Shown here piece after piece: positions 12,106 through 20,201 of a DNA stretch of 42,150 bases. The position numbers and the translations under genes are program-made. Every line of letters begins with the position of its first letter. Position 1 is the stretch's first letter. The stretch spans positions 1 to 42,150 of the forward strand of contig NZ_AZFO01000020.1 of assembly GCF_001436305.1 (NCBI RefSeq), given 5' to 3'. The notes under the pieces were generated by a model that saw nothing but the letters and a program-made list of their open reading frames with translations, did no database searches and was not told where the DNA came from. This DNA comes from Lactobacillus ultunensis DSM 16047 (GTDB taxonomy: Bacteria; Bacillota; Bacilli; Lactobacillales; Lactobacillaceae).

Positions 12106-12681
12106 TTATCCCAATCCCTCTGCGGGCCATACATAACCATCATAATGAACTTGATTGCCATCAACCGTTAACTTAACAATTGAAGCATTATCAAAGCCAG
12201 GAAAATTAGGGCTCTTAGTTACGTCCCTAACATACTTAGATAAAATATCACCATGGCCAACAACCAGTGCAGTTTCACCATCATTTACGCCTTTTAAAAT
12301 CTGCACAATAGCACGACGCATTCTGCCAACAACTTCCTCATCTTTTTCCATCGTTGGATCAATATTCTTATTGTTGTAGTTCCAAGGTAATAAAAATTCA
12401 TCGCGTCCTTCAAAAATGCCATAGCACTTCTCTCGTAAATCCTTTAAGCGCTTGTATGGCATCTTATGATCCGTAATGATCTCCAAAGTATCACATGCTC
12501 TTTCTTGTGTTGATGAAAAAGCCTTATCAAAATGAATATGATGCTTTTGAAAATAATCACGTGCCATAGCCACTTGACGAATTCCCTTTTCGTTCAATGG
12601 TGAATCGCATCTTCCTTGCACCTTATGATAATAATTAAAATAAGTTTGTCCATGTCGGACAAGATATAAAGTCTTTGTCAC
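12106..12681 (-). CDS. Histidine phosphatase family protein, tandem paralogue
   Basis: A 191-aa protein with LVRHGQTYFN (catalytic His at about residue 9), the acid segment LREKCYGIFEGRDE and VVGHGDILS. Its sequence and layout closely parallel the downstream 195-aa protein, so this is a duplicated pair. Divergence is greatest in the middle insert (FLLPWNYNNK here, TIWWPFSRIF there), which forms the substrate lid in this superfamily. The two copies may therefore have different substrates. It is the first gene of a two-gene operon. Confidence 0.88.
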   Translation of the reverse strand: MTKTLYLVRHGQTYFNYYHKVQGRCDSPLNEKGIRQVAMARDYFQKHHIHFDKAFSSTQERACDTLEIITDHKMPYKRLKDLREKCYGIFEGRDEFLLPWNYNNKNIDPTMEKDEEVVGRMRRAIVQILKGVNDGETALVVGHGDILSKYVRDVTKSPNFPGFDNASIVKLTVDGNQVHYDGYVWPAEGLG

Positions 12682-12723
12682 AAAAAATTCCCCCCATATT
12701 TTTGCATTTTCTCTATCTTATCA

Positions 12724-12746
12724 AAAAAGCACGCATTATGCGTGCT
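12724..12746 (-). terminator. Terminator of the SEC10/PgrA-like gene
   Basis: AGCACGCA pairs with TGCGTGCT, followed on the minus strand by T6, ten bases after the stop codon. Confidence 0.85.
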
Positions 12747-12756
12747 CAATATCTTT

Positions 12757-13824
12757 TTAAGGTCTAAAACCTGTATTGTATTCTTCGCTCTCAACCACAA
12801 AACTAGGAACACTGATGTAATGCATTGAATAAACATTACCCGTCTTAGAAAGACTAAAGCCATAATAATTATAATCACCATCATGACGTGACCCCTGGGT
12901 GTTAAACAAGTCACCAGCGTGTTCCCATTCACGGTAAAGACTCTTGTTATTCCGCTGCGTTTCATTAGCTCCAGCAAAACCAAAAATCATTTGTTTTAAG
13001 CCAAAATATACGTCTCGTTTCATCTCACCCATTGGCATAGTTTTCTTATTAATAGAAAAACCTGCCATATCTTCAACGTAATTATCATCCAAGTTTAAGC
13101 CATGCTTTTGGCAAACTCTAACAATACCAGCTACATAGTGACCATTATCTTTAATACTACGACCATTGTCCTGATATTCTTTAGCAATATCATCAGCCAG
13201 TCTTTGCGTACCAGTACTGTAAACCCATGGTCTTAAGCCTAATTGTTCCCGGGCATTATTGATTACACGCAAGGAAAATTCTGCTAATTCTTTTTGCTCA
13301 CTAGCAGTTAAACGATCTGGATTGATTATCTTCTCATCAGCTTTAGTTTCTCCGCTAATTACACGAGAGAAATCGTTGATTTCCATTCCTTCCATACAAG
13401 CTTTAATAAAATTGGCACTTGGTTTACCTTTATATGCTTCCAGGAGAGCTTCACGAGTATAACCTTGTGGCATTTTAATATTTGCCTGAGCATAAGTTGA
13501 AGAAGAAGTGCTTGTTTTCTTGACCAACTTGGCATCTTTAGCCAATAACCAGTATGAATTAGCACTTAATTTATAAGCTAAATATTTCTTTTTACCAATT
13601 TTAATCCGCTTTTTGGTAGAATAAGCATATTTTTTACCCACGTAAGCATAGTATTTTGTCTTCTTGCCTTTGGCAGTGTACAAGCGGATCTTCTTCTTCC
13701 CCTTAACTTGTACTCTCCCTTTGGTAGCTGCTTGAACGGTTTGCGGCATCGTTTGCATAATTGTACCTGCTGGACCTAGCAAGCACACACTGGCGAGCAG
13801 TGTCGTAATCATTTTTTTATTCAT
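12757..13824 (-). CDS. Secreted SEC10/PgrA-like surface protein with SLAP-type N-terminus
   Basis: A 355-aa exported protein. The start at 13824 gives MNKKMITTLLASVCLLG, a good signal peptide cut near VQAA; the longer frame to 13911 would bury this signal. A basic SLAP-like tract (about residues 32-105, rich in K, Y and G, with VGKKYAYSTKKR) probably binds cell-wall polymers. It is followed by a domain of about 240 aa resembling the SEC10/PgrA surface-exclusion family (NNAREQLGLRPW, a QRLADDIAKEY helix, DNGHYVAGI), a fold related to CAP domains. There is no LPXTG. It is probably wall-associated through the SLAP tract. SEC10/PgrA proteins were named for plasmid surface exclusion, but in lactobacilli their role is unknown. 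Confidence 0.8.
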   Translation of the reverse strand: MNKKMITTLLASVCLLGPAGTIMQTMPQTVQAATKGRVQVKGKKKIRLYTAKGKKTKYYAYVGKKYAYSTKKRIKIGKKKYLAYKLSANSYWLLAKDAKLVKKTSTSSSTYAQANIKMPQGYTREALLEAYKGKPSANFIKACMEGMEINDFSRVISGETKADEKIINPDRLTASEQKELAEFSLRVINNAREQLGLRPWVYSTGTQRLADDIAKEYQDNGRSIKDNGHYVAGIVRVCQKHGLNLDDNYVEDMAGFSINKKTMPMGEMKRDVYFGLKQMIFGFAGANETQRNNKSLYREWEHAGDLFNTQGSRHDGDYNYYGFSLSKTGNVYSMHYISVPSFVVESEEYNTGFRP

Positions 13825-13901
13825 AACTATACTTCTTTCTGATATCATTTTCTGAAACTTTTTGGATATATCTTTATTATACCGTATTGCTGGAGATAAC
13901 A

Positions 13902-13945
13902 GAAAAGGCACCCCATCAAACTGTGACAGAGTACCCTTTTTTGAT
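13902..13945. repeat. 42-nt repeat with terminator-like ends, copy 1
   Basis: Nearly identical to the copy at 14735-14779. Common core: GGCACCCCATCAAACTGTG followed by ACAGAGTACCCTT. The outer arms AAAGG/CCTTT can pair. It directly follows the hicB stop codon and probably ends transcription in both directions. Confidence 0.75.
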
Positions 13946-14362
13946 TTAATTCTTAGCTAATTTTCTTTCTAAAGCTTCTTTTAGAGTTTCAGAGAAATTG
14001 ATTCCAGCCGCTTCTGCTCGCTGGGCTAATTTTCCTGGAATTCTTGTATTCTTCTTAACCATAACCGGCTTTACTTCTTTTGCTGCTGCATCTAAATCAG
14101 TAGCAACAGGATAAACATGAGCATTAGGATAATTCTTCTTACAAAATTCACGTACTTCATCTAGTGATGTTGGAGTAGGCAAATCTTTCTCTGGAACATC
14201 ATATAAAGCTAACCCTAAAGTTTGTTCAGCATTATATAAAGCTTCAGCTAACCCATGTCCTTCACTGAAAGCACCTGGAACATCAGGAAATTCTACCGTA
14301 AAATAATTTTTTTCTCCATTTTCGGAATCATCTAAAACTGCAGGATATACTACGGTTCTCAT
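13946..14362 (-). CDS. hicB: HicB-family antitoxin
   Basis: A 138-aa antitoxin with an N-terminal partial RNase-H-like HicB domain (YFTVEFPDVPGAFSEGHGLAEAL, here residues about 18-45) and a C-terminal ribbon-helix-helix or HTH segment (IPGKLAQRAEAAGINFSETLKEAL). It binds HicA and represses its own operon. The start is taken at ATG 14362 because AGAGGTG lies just before it; the GTG at 14371 is inside that Shine-Dalgarno. It lies 71 bp after hicA in the usual toxin-first order. The pair is bracketed by two copies of a 42-nt repeat. Confidence 0.9.
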   Translation of the reverse strand: MRTVVYPAVLDDSENGEKNYFTVEFPDVPGAFSEGHGLAEALYNAEQTLGLALYDVPEKDLPTPTSLDEVREFCKKNYPNAHVYPVATDLDAAAKEVKPVMVKKNTRIPGKLAQRAEAAGINFSETLKEALERKLAKN

Positions 14363-14433
14363 CGTTATCACCTCTTATATCTCAGATTATACGCATATGT
14401 ACGTATAAATACAATATAAATGAAAAAGAAGCA

Positions 14434-14658
14434 TTAATGCTTCTTATGCATAAGTTGCCATTTACTTTGTCCATGAATCGCTTTTTTAATGTCATCAAAG
14501 ACTCCTTTAGAAATAGTATCTTTCAAACGACTATACCTCAAATTAGCAATTAGTCCTTGAGAGTTTCTAAATTTATGATGATCTCCCCTAACACTTATTT
14601 CACGAAAATCATTTTCTTTAAGTAATTTTATGGCTTCCTTGGCCGTATGCTTAACCAT
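14434..14658 (-). CDS. hicA: HicA-family mRNA interferase toxin
   Basis: A 74-aa protein of the double-stranded RNA-binding-like HicA fold. The N-terminal helix (KEAIKLLKENDF) is followed by the catalytic segment SVRGDHHKFRN, whose histidine performs ribosome-independent mRNA cleavage in the family. It is a little longer than usual, with a basic tail (QSKWQLMHKKH). It is the first gene of the pair, with hicB following. Confidence 0.88.
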   Translation of the reverse strand: MVKHTAKEAIKLLKENDFREISVRGDHHKFRNSQGLIANLRYSRLKDTISKGVFDDIKKAIHGQSKWQLMHKKH

Positions 14659-14734
14659 AAAATATCACTCCAAAATTTGAATAATTAAAATTATATCTAA
14701 ATTCTAAAGAAGTATCAAACATATTTTCGAGCAA

Positions 14735-14779
14735 AAAAGGCACCCCATCAAACTGTGACAGAGTACCCTTCTTTGATTA
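14735..14779. repeat. 42-nt repeat with terminator-like ends, copy 2
   Basis: Same core as the copy at 13902-13945, with one difference (CTTCTTT for CTTTTTT) near the right end. It lies just after the apf stop codon and upstream of hicA, so hicAB sits between two direct repeats about 834 bp apart. Confidence 0.75.
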
Positions 14780-14817
14780 TTAAGTTGTTATTCAGTTTTG
14801 AAAATTGAGGTTGCTTA

Positions 14818-15522
14818 TTAGTACCAGCCGTTTGCTTGCCAGAATGCCTTAGCAGCTGACCATGAACCGTAACGACCCTTTACGTAGTTATCAGCAACTC
14901 TTTCTTGGTTGGCAGCTGAGTAGTCACCGTCCAAATATGAAGCTGAAAGTTGGTATTTACCTACGTATTGACCATTTGAAGCACTGTATGAGCCACCTGA
15001 TTCTTGGCTAGCAATCCAAGCTTTAGCGCTAGCTTCTGAACCAGTTGCGTTTGAAGTGTATGACTTAGCACTAGTTGAAGCTGCAGCAGTTTGAGTATGT
15101 TGAGTTTGAGCTGGAGCTTGAGTTGCAGCAGTGTTAGTTGTTTGTGTTTGTGTTTGAGTATTTGCAGTTGTAGTAGTTGCAGTCTTTTGTGCAGTTGAAG
15201 CTGCGTGGTAGCCAGCAGTTACGTACTTAGCACGAACCCATTGGTTCTTACCTAAGTCGTACCACTTGTGACCCTTTGAATCGTAAGCAGTCTTGATAAC
15301 CTTCCATGAAGTATTGCCGGCTAAAGTTTGACCAGTTGCTACTGGATTTTCGTAATTGTTGTATACATTGATTGAGTTGTGGTTTACAGTTACCACGCTT
15401 GCGTCGTTTTGAACTGTAGCAGCTTGAGCAGTGTTTGAAGTTGTGTTGTTAACTGCTACTAAACCTGTAACTGACAAAGCAGCTACTGCAATTGATTTAA
15501 CTAAGATAGATTTGATTTTCAA
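14818..15522 (-). CDS. apf: Aggregation-promoting factor, secreted muralytic-type protein
   Basis: A 234-aa secreted protein. The signal peptide ends around TAQAA (residues 1-35). A small SLAP/SH3-like region follows (40-105), then a T/Q/A-rich linker (108-155) of low complexity. The C-terminal lysozyme-like domain contains WIASQESGG with the presumed catalytic Glu, YVGKYQLS and the typical end FWQANGWY. Apf proteins of the L. gasseri/johnsonii group affect aggregation, adhesion and cell shape. It starts at TTG (15522) with an AAGGAGAG ribosome site 7 bp before. The 355-bp upstream region holds three TGTAAM boxes matching WalR sites, fitting a cell-wall-regulated hydrolase. Confidence 0.9.
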   Translation of the reverse strand: MKIKSILVKSIAVAALSVTGLVAVNNTTSNTAQAATVQNDASVVTVNHNSINVYNNYENPVATGQTLAGNTSWKVIKTAYDSKGHKWYDLGKNQWVRAKYVTAGYHAASTAQKTATTTTANTQTQTQTTNTAATQAPAQTQHTQTAAASTSAKSYTSNATGSEASAKAWIASQESGGSYSASNGQYVGKYQLSASYLDGDYSAANQERVADNYVKGRYGSWSAAKAFWQANGWY

Positions 15523-15688
15523 AGAAATTCTCTCCTTAAAGTTTAAAAATTTGTTTTACTAACGAATTTTCACTTATTCATCTGTCTTTATTTCAATTGA
15601 CAGCTTATATACTACAGGCCTTTCGTTTCAGAACCATAACAGGAATATCACTCACTCGTTAAGAAAGTATTACTGAATGTGTCATCTT

Positions 15689-15714
15689 TGTAACATTTGT
15701 AACATTTATGTAAA
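15689..15714 (+). promoter_or_regulatory. WalR-like box array upstream of apf
   Basis: TGTAAC (15689), TGTAAC (15698) and TGTAAA (15709). The second and third have the exact TGTWAH-N5-TGTWAH spacing of WalR (YycF) sites. They lie about 170-190 bp before the apf start, in an otherwise empty region of 355 bp that also holds the apf promoter. Confidence 0.5.
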
Positions 15715-15834
15715 TTAAGTTAATCACTCCAAAATACTGATATATCAACATTTATCGGCCTTTTAACTTTTTGTTTGCTATGTGCAAAAGGATGTTCGCT
15801 CTTAACAGACTGAAACAGTTTTGCAAAACAAAAA

Positions 15835-15856
15835 GAGAAAGGCACTTGCCTTTCTC
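15835..15856 (-). terminator. Terminator of the PTS IIC/TIM-barrel operon
   Basis: GAGAAAGGCA pairs with TGCCTTTCTC (10 bp), followed on the minus strand by T5. Confidence 0.85.
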
Positions 15857-15877
15857 CTAAAAAATATCTTCTATTAT

Positions 15878-16777
15878 CTACCTATTAATAGAACGAGCCA
15901 TTCTAGCGATCGTATGATTTAAGCCACGAATTGTCTTACTCAGCTCAAAAATAGTTTCTGTTGGCGGAAGAACACCCCATGCAGCATCCCCAATATGTTG
16001 GATATCAACACCACAGGTCTTATTCTTCAACGCAATCTCACGAATAACATCTTTACCTGAACTCTCCTGACTCGTACCAATCGTACTCATCACCAAGCCA
16101 TTATGCTGGTGAACTATCTTTACGATCTTAATCAGTTCATCGCTGGTAAATCCTGGTACAGTCCCTACAGCTGGAACTAAAATCACATCAGCACCAGCAT
16201 CAATCATTGCCTTCACTGATTCCTCATCAGCTACTGGCTCGTCTACGCCTGCACCATGCATTTTTCCTGCAATAATCATGCCAGAGAAGTTTTCTTTAGC
16301 TGTCTTTACAGCTTCAACGATCATCTTGTTAGTAACACCGCTGCCAGGATTACCTGTAAAGCAAACAAAGTTAAAGCCTAACTCTTCTGCTCGTCTCATT
16401 GATTCGGCAGAAGCAATTCTACCTTTCGGTAAAGTAAATTTAGTTGATTCCATTTTGGCATCTGGATCAACGGGTTCCAAGTTTACACCGATTGGACGGC
16501 CTGTTAATTCCTTTAATTTTTTGACAGTCATTTTTTGATCTTTAACATCCAAGCCACTAACTTGAGGTTCAAATACGTCAAATAAATTAAGCAAAATCAA
16601 GTCTGCACCAAATGCGGCTGCGATCTCAGACATCGTCAACCCATCAATTGCCGGTTGAATCACGACATTTTCACTTAAAACGGTCCGACCTTCACTAGCT
16701 TTAATACTTTGCTTTAGTTGGTCGCCGTTCATTTTTAACAATTCACTAGAATTAGCACTAATTAATCTAGTTACCAT
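15878..16777 (-). CDS. TIM-barrel protein of the PEP-phosphonomutase-like/DUF7916 type
   Basis: A 299-aa protein with a clear (beta/alpha)8 pattern: LNLFDVFEPQVSG, GVNLEPVDPDAK, FVCFTGNPGSGV, IIAGKMHGAGVDEP, DVILVPAVGTVPG and VMSTIGTSQES. It resembles proteins annotated as haloacid-dehalogenase-like or PEP-mutase-like and regularly found beside cellobiose-class PTS genes. The reaction is unknown; aldolase or lyase chemistry on a phosphorylated sugar acid is an inference. Its ATG overlaps the IIC stop codon by one base, so it is translationally coupled to that transporter. No PTS IIA or IIB gene is nearby. Confidence 0.75.
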   Translation of the reverse strand: MVTRLISANSSELLKMNGDQLKQSIKASEGRTVLSENVVIQPAIDGLTMSEIAAAFGADLILLNLFDVFEPQVSGLDVKDQKMTVKKLKELTGRPIGVNLEPVDPDAKMESTKFTLPKGRIASAESMRRAEELGFNFVCFTGNPGSGVTNKMIVEAVKTAKENFSGMIIAGKMHGAGVDEPVADEESVKAMIDAGADVILVPAVGTVPGFTSDELIKIVKIVHQHNGLVMSTIGTSQESSGKDVIREIALKNKTCGVDIQHIGDAAWGVLPPTETIFELSKTIRGLNHTIARMARSINR

Positions 16778-17928
16778 TATTTAGCCTTTTCTTCTTCAAC
16801 TAATTGGCGCTTGTTCAATGCCGCCATAAATGGCAGATAGATCAAGACGTCTAAAATAATATTAATTACTTGTAAAATTGACCCAGCAATACTACCTGTA
16901 GCAAGGAAGCCTGAGATAACTGGTGGCATTGTCCAAGCAATAACAGTACCGTTACATAATGGTACTAAGCCTGTACTCATTGCAATATAGGTAGTAATTG
17001 CATTAACCATTGGAGCAATAATAAATGGAATAATCAACATTAAATTCATCACAACTGGCAAACCAAACATAGTTGGTTCATTAATGTTGAACATACCTGG
17101 CACAATAGTTAATGGGGCCAAAACTTCATTTTGTTTGCTTGAACGCTTACGCCATACCAAGTAACCGATACAAAGGACCAAACCAATGGTGGCACCGCCA
17201 CCACCCATGTAAACGAAGTTATCAATGAATGGTCGAGTAATAATGTGACCACCATGAGCTAAATCCAAGTGACCTGCTTGGTTTAAAACACGGTTAGCGT
17301 CCGTTTGCATTAACCAAATTGGTGACATCGCAGTGTTAACGACGTTACCACCGTGGATACCTACGAACCAGAATAAACTTACTAATAAGATAGAAACCAA
17401 AGTACCAGCTAAAGTATTGCCTAAAGCACTCAATGGTTTAGCAAGGATATTCATGATTACGTCGTGAATATTGCCCCAGCCAGTCCATGAGAATAACCAG
17501 TAAACACAACCAGCAATGGCAATAATCACAGCACCTGGAATTAAAGCAGAGAAACTCTTAGAAACGGCAGGTGGAACCGTTGCTGGCATCTTAATTTGAA
17601 TATTATGGTTAATAAACCATTGGAAGATCCATGCAGATAAAAGTCCAAAGATAATTGCTACAAACAAACCTCTACTACCCAAGTAAGTGTATGGGAAGCC
17701 TTCTGCAGGAACCTTGTCACCACTCATAATGCTTGGCGTCAAAATAAAGAAAACTGATGCGGAAAGGATCCCGGCTGAAACACCATCAGTTTTATATTGA
17801 TTTGCGTAGCTCCATGCAATACCATCACGAACAGCAATTAACGGTTTAAAACTACCTATCTTGGCAGCTACAGGCATAATGTGTTTGTTGACAAACGCAT
17901 TTAAGCCTCCACTTTCTTTCTTAGCCAT
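16777..17928 (-). CDS. PTS sugar transporter EIIC, lactose/cellobiose class
   Basis: A 383-aa membrane permease with about eight to ten hydrophobic segments. It has the family segments VGIHGGNVVNTAMSPIW and FNINEPTMFGLPVVMN; the latter holds the conserved NEP...G signature of CelB-type IIC. The start at 17928 follows GAGGG by eight bases; the upstream TTG would lie inside that Shine-Dalgarno. It is somewhat short for the family (usually about 410-440). There are no IIA or IIB genes adjacent, so it must borrow them from another locus. It shares an operon with a TIM-barrel protein. A cre-like site lies 75 bp upstream. Confidence 0.88.
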   Translation of the reverse strand: MAKKESGGLNAFVNKHIMPVAAKIGSFKPLIAVRDGIAWSYANQYKTDGVSAGILSASVFFILTPSIMSGDKVPAEGFPYTYLGSRGLFVAIIFGLLSAWIFQWFINHNIQIKMPATVPPAVSKSFSALIPGAVIIAIAGCVYWLFSWTGWGNIHDVIMNILAKPLSALGNTLAGTLVSILLVSLFWFVGIHGGNVVNTAMSPIWLMQTDANRVLNQAGHLDLAHGGHIITRPFIDNFVYMGGGGATIGLVLCIGYLVWRKRSSKQNEVLAPLTIVPGMFNINEPTMFGLPVVMNLMLIIPFIIAPMVNAITTYIAMSTGLVPLCNGTVIAWTMPPVISGFLATGSIAGSILQVINIILDVLIYLPFMAALNKRQLVEEEKAK

Positions 17929-18002
17929 AGTAATTTCCCTCTTCAATCTAATAAAAATGAGCTCACATTTTTGGTATATACCTCTATGACGCTATAATAC
18001 TA

Positions 18003-18016
18003 TGAAAGCGATTTAT
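18003..18016 (+). promoter_or_regulatory. cre-like site upstream of the PTS IIC gene
   Basis: TGAAAGCGATTTAT matches 12 of 14 positions of WGWAARCGYTWWMA. It lies between the divergent IIC gene and a 38-aa gene. Confidence 0.45.
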
Positions 18017-18125
18017 TTACCAGTATTTTGAGAAGAAATTTTTAGAATTATTTTAATCTTTGCAGTAGGAAAGTTAAGTGCTATAGTAAAGCTGTATTTT
18101 TAAATAAAAGCGAGGAAGATAAACT

Positions 18126-18242
18126 ATGAGTAAATACGTTGTTAAATTAAGTGAAGAAGATTTACAAATGATCAAAGATTGTCACTCAAAGAATCCTTCA
18201 ATCATGAAGGCTATGAATGAAGCTAAGAAAGTCGAAGACTAA
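18126..18242 (+). CDS. Small conserved-looking protein, 38 aa
   Basis: A 38-codon ORF encoding a charged, helical, soluble peptide (starts MSKYVVKLSEEDL, ends NEAKKVED). It has a strong GAGGAAG ribosome site eight bases before ATG, an upstream -10-like TATAGT and its own terminator 29 bp after the stop codon, i.e. a complete single-gene unit. I do not recognise the family. It could be a small DNA- or protein-binding factor. Confidence 0.7.
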   Translation: MSKYVVKLSEEDLQMIKDCHSKNPSIMKAMNEAKKVED

Positions 18243-18270
18243 TATTATTTTTTTGATCTCTAAATCTAAT

Positions 18271-18298
18271 AAAGGCATCCATTTGGATGCCTTTTTGC
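18271..18298 (+). terminator. Terminator of the 38-aa gene
   Basis: AAAGGCATCCA pairs with TGGATGCCTTT, followed by T's. A 22-nt palindrome AAAATTACAAT/ATTGTAATTTT follows at 18311-18332, with no assigned role. Confidence 0.8.
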
Positions 18299-18339
18299 TT
18301 ACCCTTTTGAAAAATTACAATATTGTAATTTTGAAATCA

Positions 18340-18366
18340 AAAAAATAGTTCTCTTCTCGAGAACTT
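18340..18366 (-). terminator. Terminator of the phosphoesterase operon
   Basis: AGTTCTC pairs with GAGAACT, followed on the minus strand by ATTTTTTT, seven bases after the stop codon. Confidence 0.7.
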
Positions 18367-18372
18367 TTCTAA

Positions 18373-19248
18373 TTATTCATTTATAAACTCTGTACCATTA
18401 GGATTATCCCAATTATAAACTCGGATAATTTTTCCTACATTATTTAAAACCACCACATTACCATCATTATGTGGGTAAATCATTGGATCCGAATGCGATC
18501 CACCATCCGTAAATATTCTGGCTGACTCACCTGGATACTGCATCATACGTACAACACAATGATCCCATGATAGATGACCTAGCTTTCGCCCATCATCAAA
18601 TTTTCCTTCCAAACCTGCAGTAGGCGTATGGCCTGTTACGATTGTTTTTCCAGTTTGATTATGAGCAAAAATCTCGTCTTCCATGTTGGAATACCAATAA
18701 CGGTCCCGTGCCCACACCCGAAAGAAATCATAATCAAACTTCAATCCATAGCTAACTTCATTATAAGTTGCCGGATCATTATATTCTTTATCAGGACGAA
18801 CTCCTGCGTGGACAAAAATTAAATGTGGCGTTTCATACATTATGGGACAACTTTTCAAAAAACGATAATATCTGCTATCCCGCAACTCTCCTCGCGAAAC
18901 AATCCGATCAAATAAATTTAACAAGGTCTTGTTACCGCCGTTGTAGAACCAAATACCATCTTGATGTTCACAATTATCCGCAAAGTTAAGCATCATTTGT
19001 TCATGATTACCTAATAAGACGATTGCACCCTGGCTTTTTTGCTCAATCAAATAATCGAGTACTTCTTTAACATTTTTACGACCATCAATATAGTCGCCAC
19101 CAGTCACCAATTGAGCAGCTGGAAAATCCTTTTTTGCTTGTTCAATCAGCCCTAAAGTCTCAAGGTTGCCATGAATATCAGAAATAAAGATGTAATTCTC
19201 TCGCGTTCGATCGCTCAATAGCGTTCTGTTAATAATGTTTTGGGTCAT
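18373..19248 (-). CDS. Metallophosphoesterase (calcineurin-like)
   Basis: A 291-aa soluble enzyme with all five metal-binding blocks: FISDIHGN, GGDYIDGR, LLGNHEQ, FVHAG and VTGHTPT. This is the PPP/PrpE-like or diadenosine-tetraphosphatase-like arrangement. Substrates may be phosphoproteins or dinucleoside polyphosphates. It lies 9 bp downstream of a membrane glycosyltransferase gene and ends the operon that starts at 20597. The functional link between the genes is not evident. Confidence 0.9.
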   Translation of the reverse strand: MTQNIINRTLLSDRTRENYIFISDIHGNLETLGLIEQAKKDFPAAQLVTGGDYIDGRKNVKEVLDYLIEQKSQGAIVLLGNHEQMMLNFADNCEHQDGIWFYNGGNKTLLNLFDRIVSRGELRDSRYYRFLKSCPIMYETPHLIFVHAGVRPDKEYNDPATYNEVSYGLKFDYDFFRVWARDRYWYSNMEDEIFAHNQTGKTIVTGHTPTAGLEGKFDDGRKLGHLSWDHCVVRMMQYPGESARIFTDGGSHSDPMIYPHNDGNVVVLNNVGKIIRVYNWDNPNGTEFINE

Positions 19249-19257
19249 TTTAGGCCT

Positions 19258-20187
19258 CTATTTCTTTTCCTTAATAATATAAATTGGTCGATCCTTGACC
19301 TGCAAATAAATGCGACCTACATAGCGACCGACTAATCCAATACAAAGCAGTTGTAATCCGCCAATTAATAAAATAATGCAGACAAGTGACGACCAGCCTT
19401 GAACTGAATACTGTGGGAAAATCCAATGTCGCACAATGATAAAAATGATTCCAATAAACGACAAAACAGAAGATGTTAGTCCCAACCATAAAGTAAAATT
19501 CAATGGAGCTTGAGAGAAATCAAAAATACCATCCATTGCATATTTGAACAATTGCCAAACAGTCCAGGTACTCTTACCAGCTACCCGTTTTACATTATGA
19601 TAATTCAAGTATTTGGTATTGAAGCCAACCCAGCTGAATATTCCCTTTGAAAAACGATTATATTCCGAAACAGATAAAACTGCATTGACTACTTGTCGGG
19701 TCATCATCCGATAATCACGCACGCCTGGTACCAATTTTGTTTTAGAAATCTTATTAAGCACTTTGTAAAACATATTACTTAAAAATGATCTCAATTTAGA
19801 TTCGCCAGCTCGATTGATCCGTCGACAGCCAACAACATCCCAGTCATCATTTTCAATTAAGTCATACATCTTAAGCATCATTTCGGGTGGATCCTGTAAA
19901 TCCACATCCATGACAACAACTAAATCGCCTTTAGTTGCTTTCAATCCTGCATACAGTGCGGCCTCTTTACCAAAGTTGCGAGAAAAAGAAATGTAATGCA
20001 CATGCTCAGGATCTTGTTTTTGTAATTTGCGTAACTCATTCAACGTGTTATCGCTGGAACCATCATTGACAAAAATATATTCCACTTTAACTGGCATTTT
20101 ATGCACAACTTTTTCCACTGCAGGATAATATAGCGGAATTGATTCTTGCTCATTATAGCAAGGAACGACTATTGATAGTTTCTTCAT
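19258..20187 (-). CDS. GT2 family glycosyltransferase, GtrB/DPM1-like
   Basis: A 309-aa enzyme. The N-terminal GT-A domain has VVPCYNEQESIP, the DVDLQDPPE metal motif and SRNFGKEAALYAG. Two C-terminal membrane helices (about residues 230-255 and 268-295) anchor it. This is the architecture of polyprenyl-phosphate glycosyltransferases, which load a sugar on undecaprenyl phosphate for teichoic acid or polysaccharide decoration. The cognate flippase or GtrC-type transferase is not in this window. It is the middle gene of a three-gene operon. Confidence 0.9.
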   Translation of the reverse strand: MKKLSIVVPCYNEQESIPLYYPAVEKVVHKMPVKVEYIFVNDGSSDNTLNELRKLQKQDPEHVHYISFSRNFGKEAALYAGLKATKGDLVVVMDVDLQDPPEMMLKMYDLIENDDWDVVGCRRINRAGESKLRSFLSNMFYKVLNKISKTKLVPGVRDYRMMTRQVVNAVLSVSEYNRFSKGIFSWVGFNTKYLNYHNVKRVAGKSTWTVWQLFKYAMDGIFDFSQAPLNFTLWLGLTSSVLSFIGIIFIIVRHWIFPQYSVQGWSSLVCIILLIGGLQLLCIGLVGRYVGRIYLQVKDRPIYIIKEKK

Positions 20188-20201
20188 ATATTAATATTTC
20201 A

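Noticed and set aside
12678-12983. A 101-aa minus-strand ORF
   Set aside because: It lies within the SEC10/PgrA-like gene in another frame and has no initiation site.
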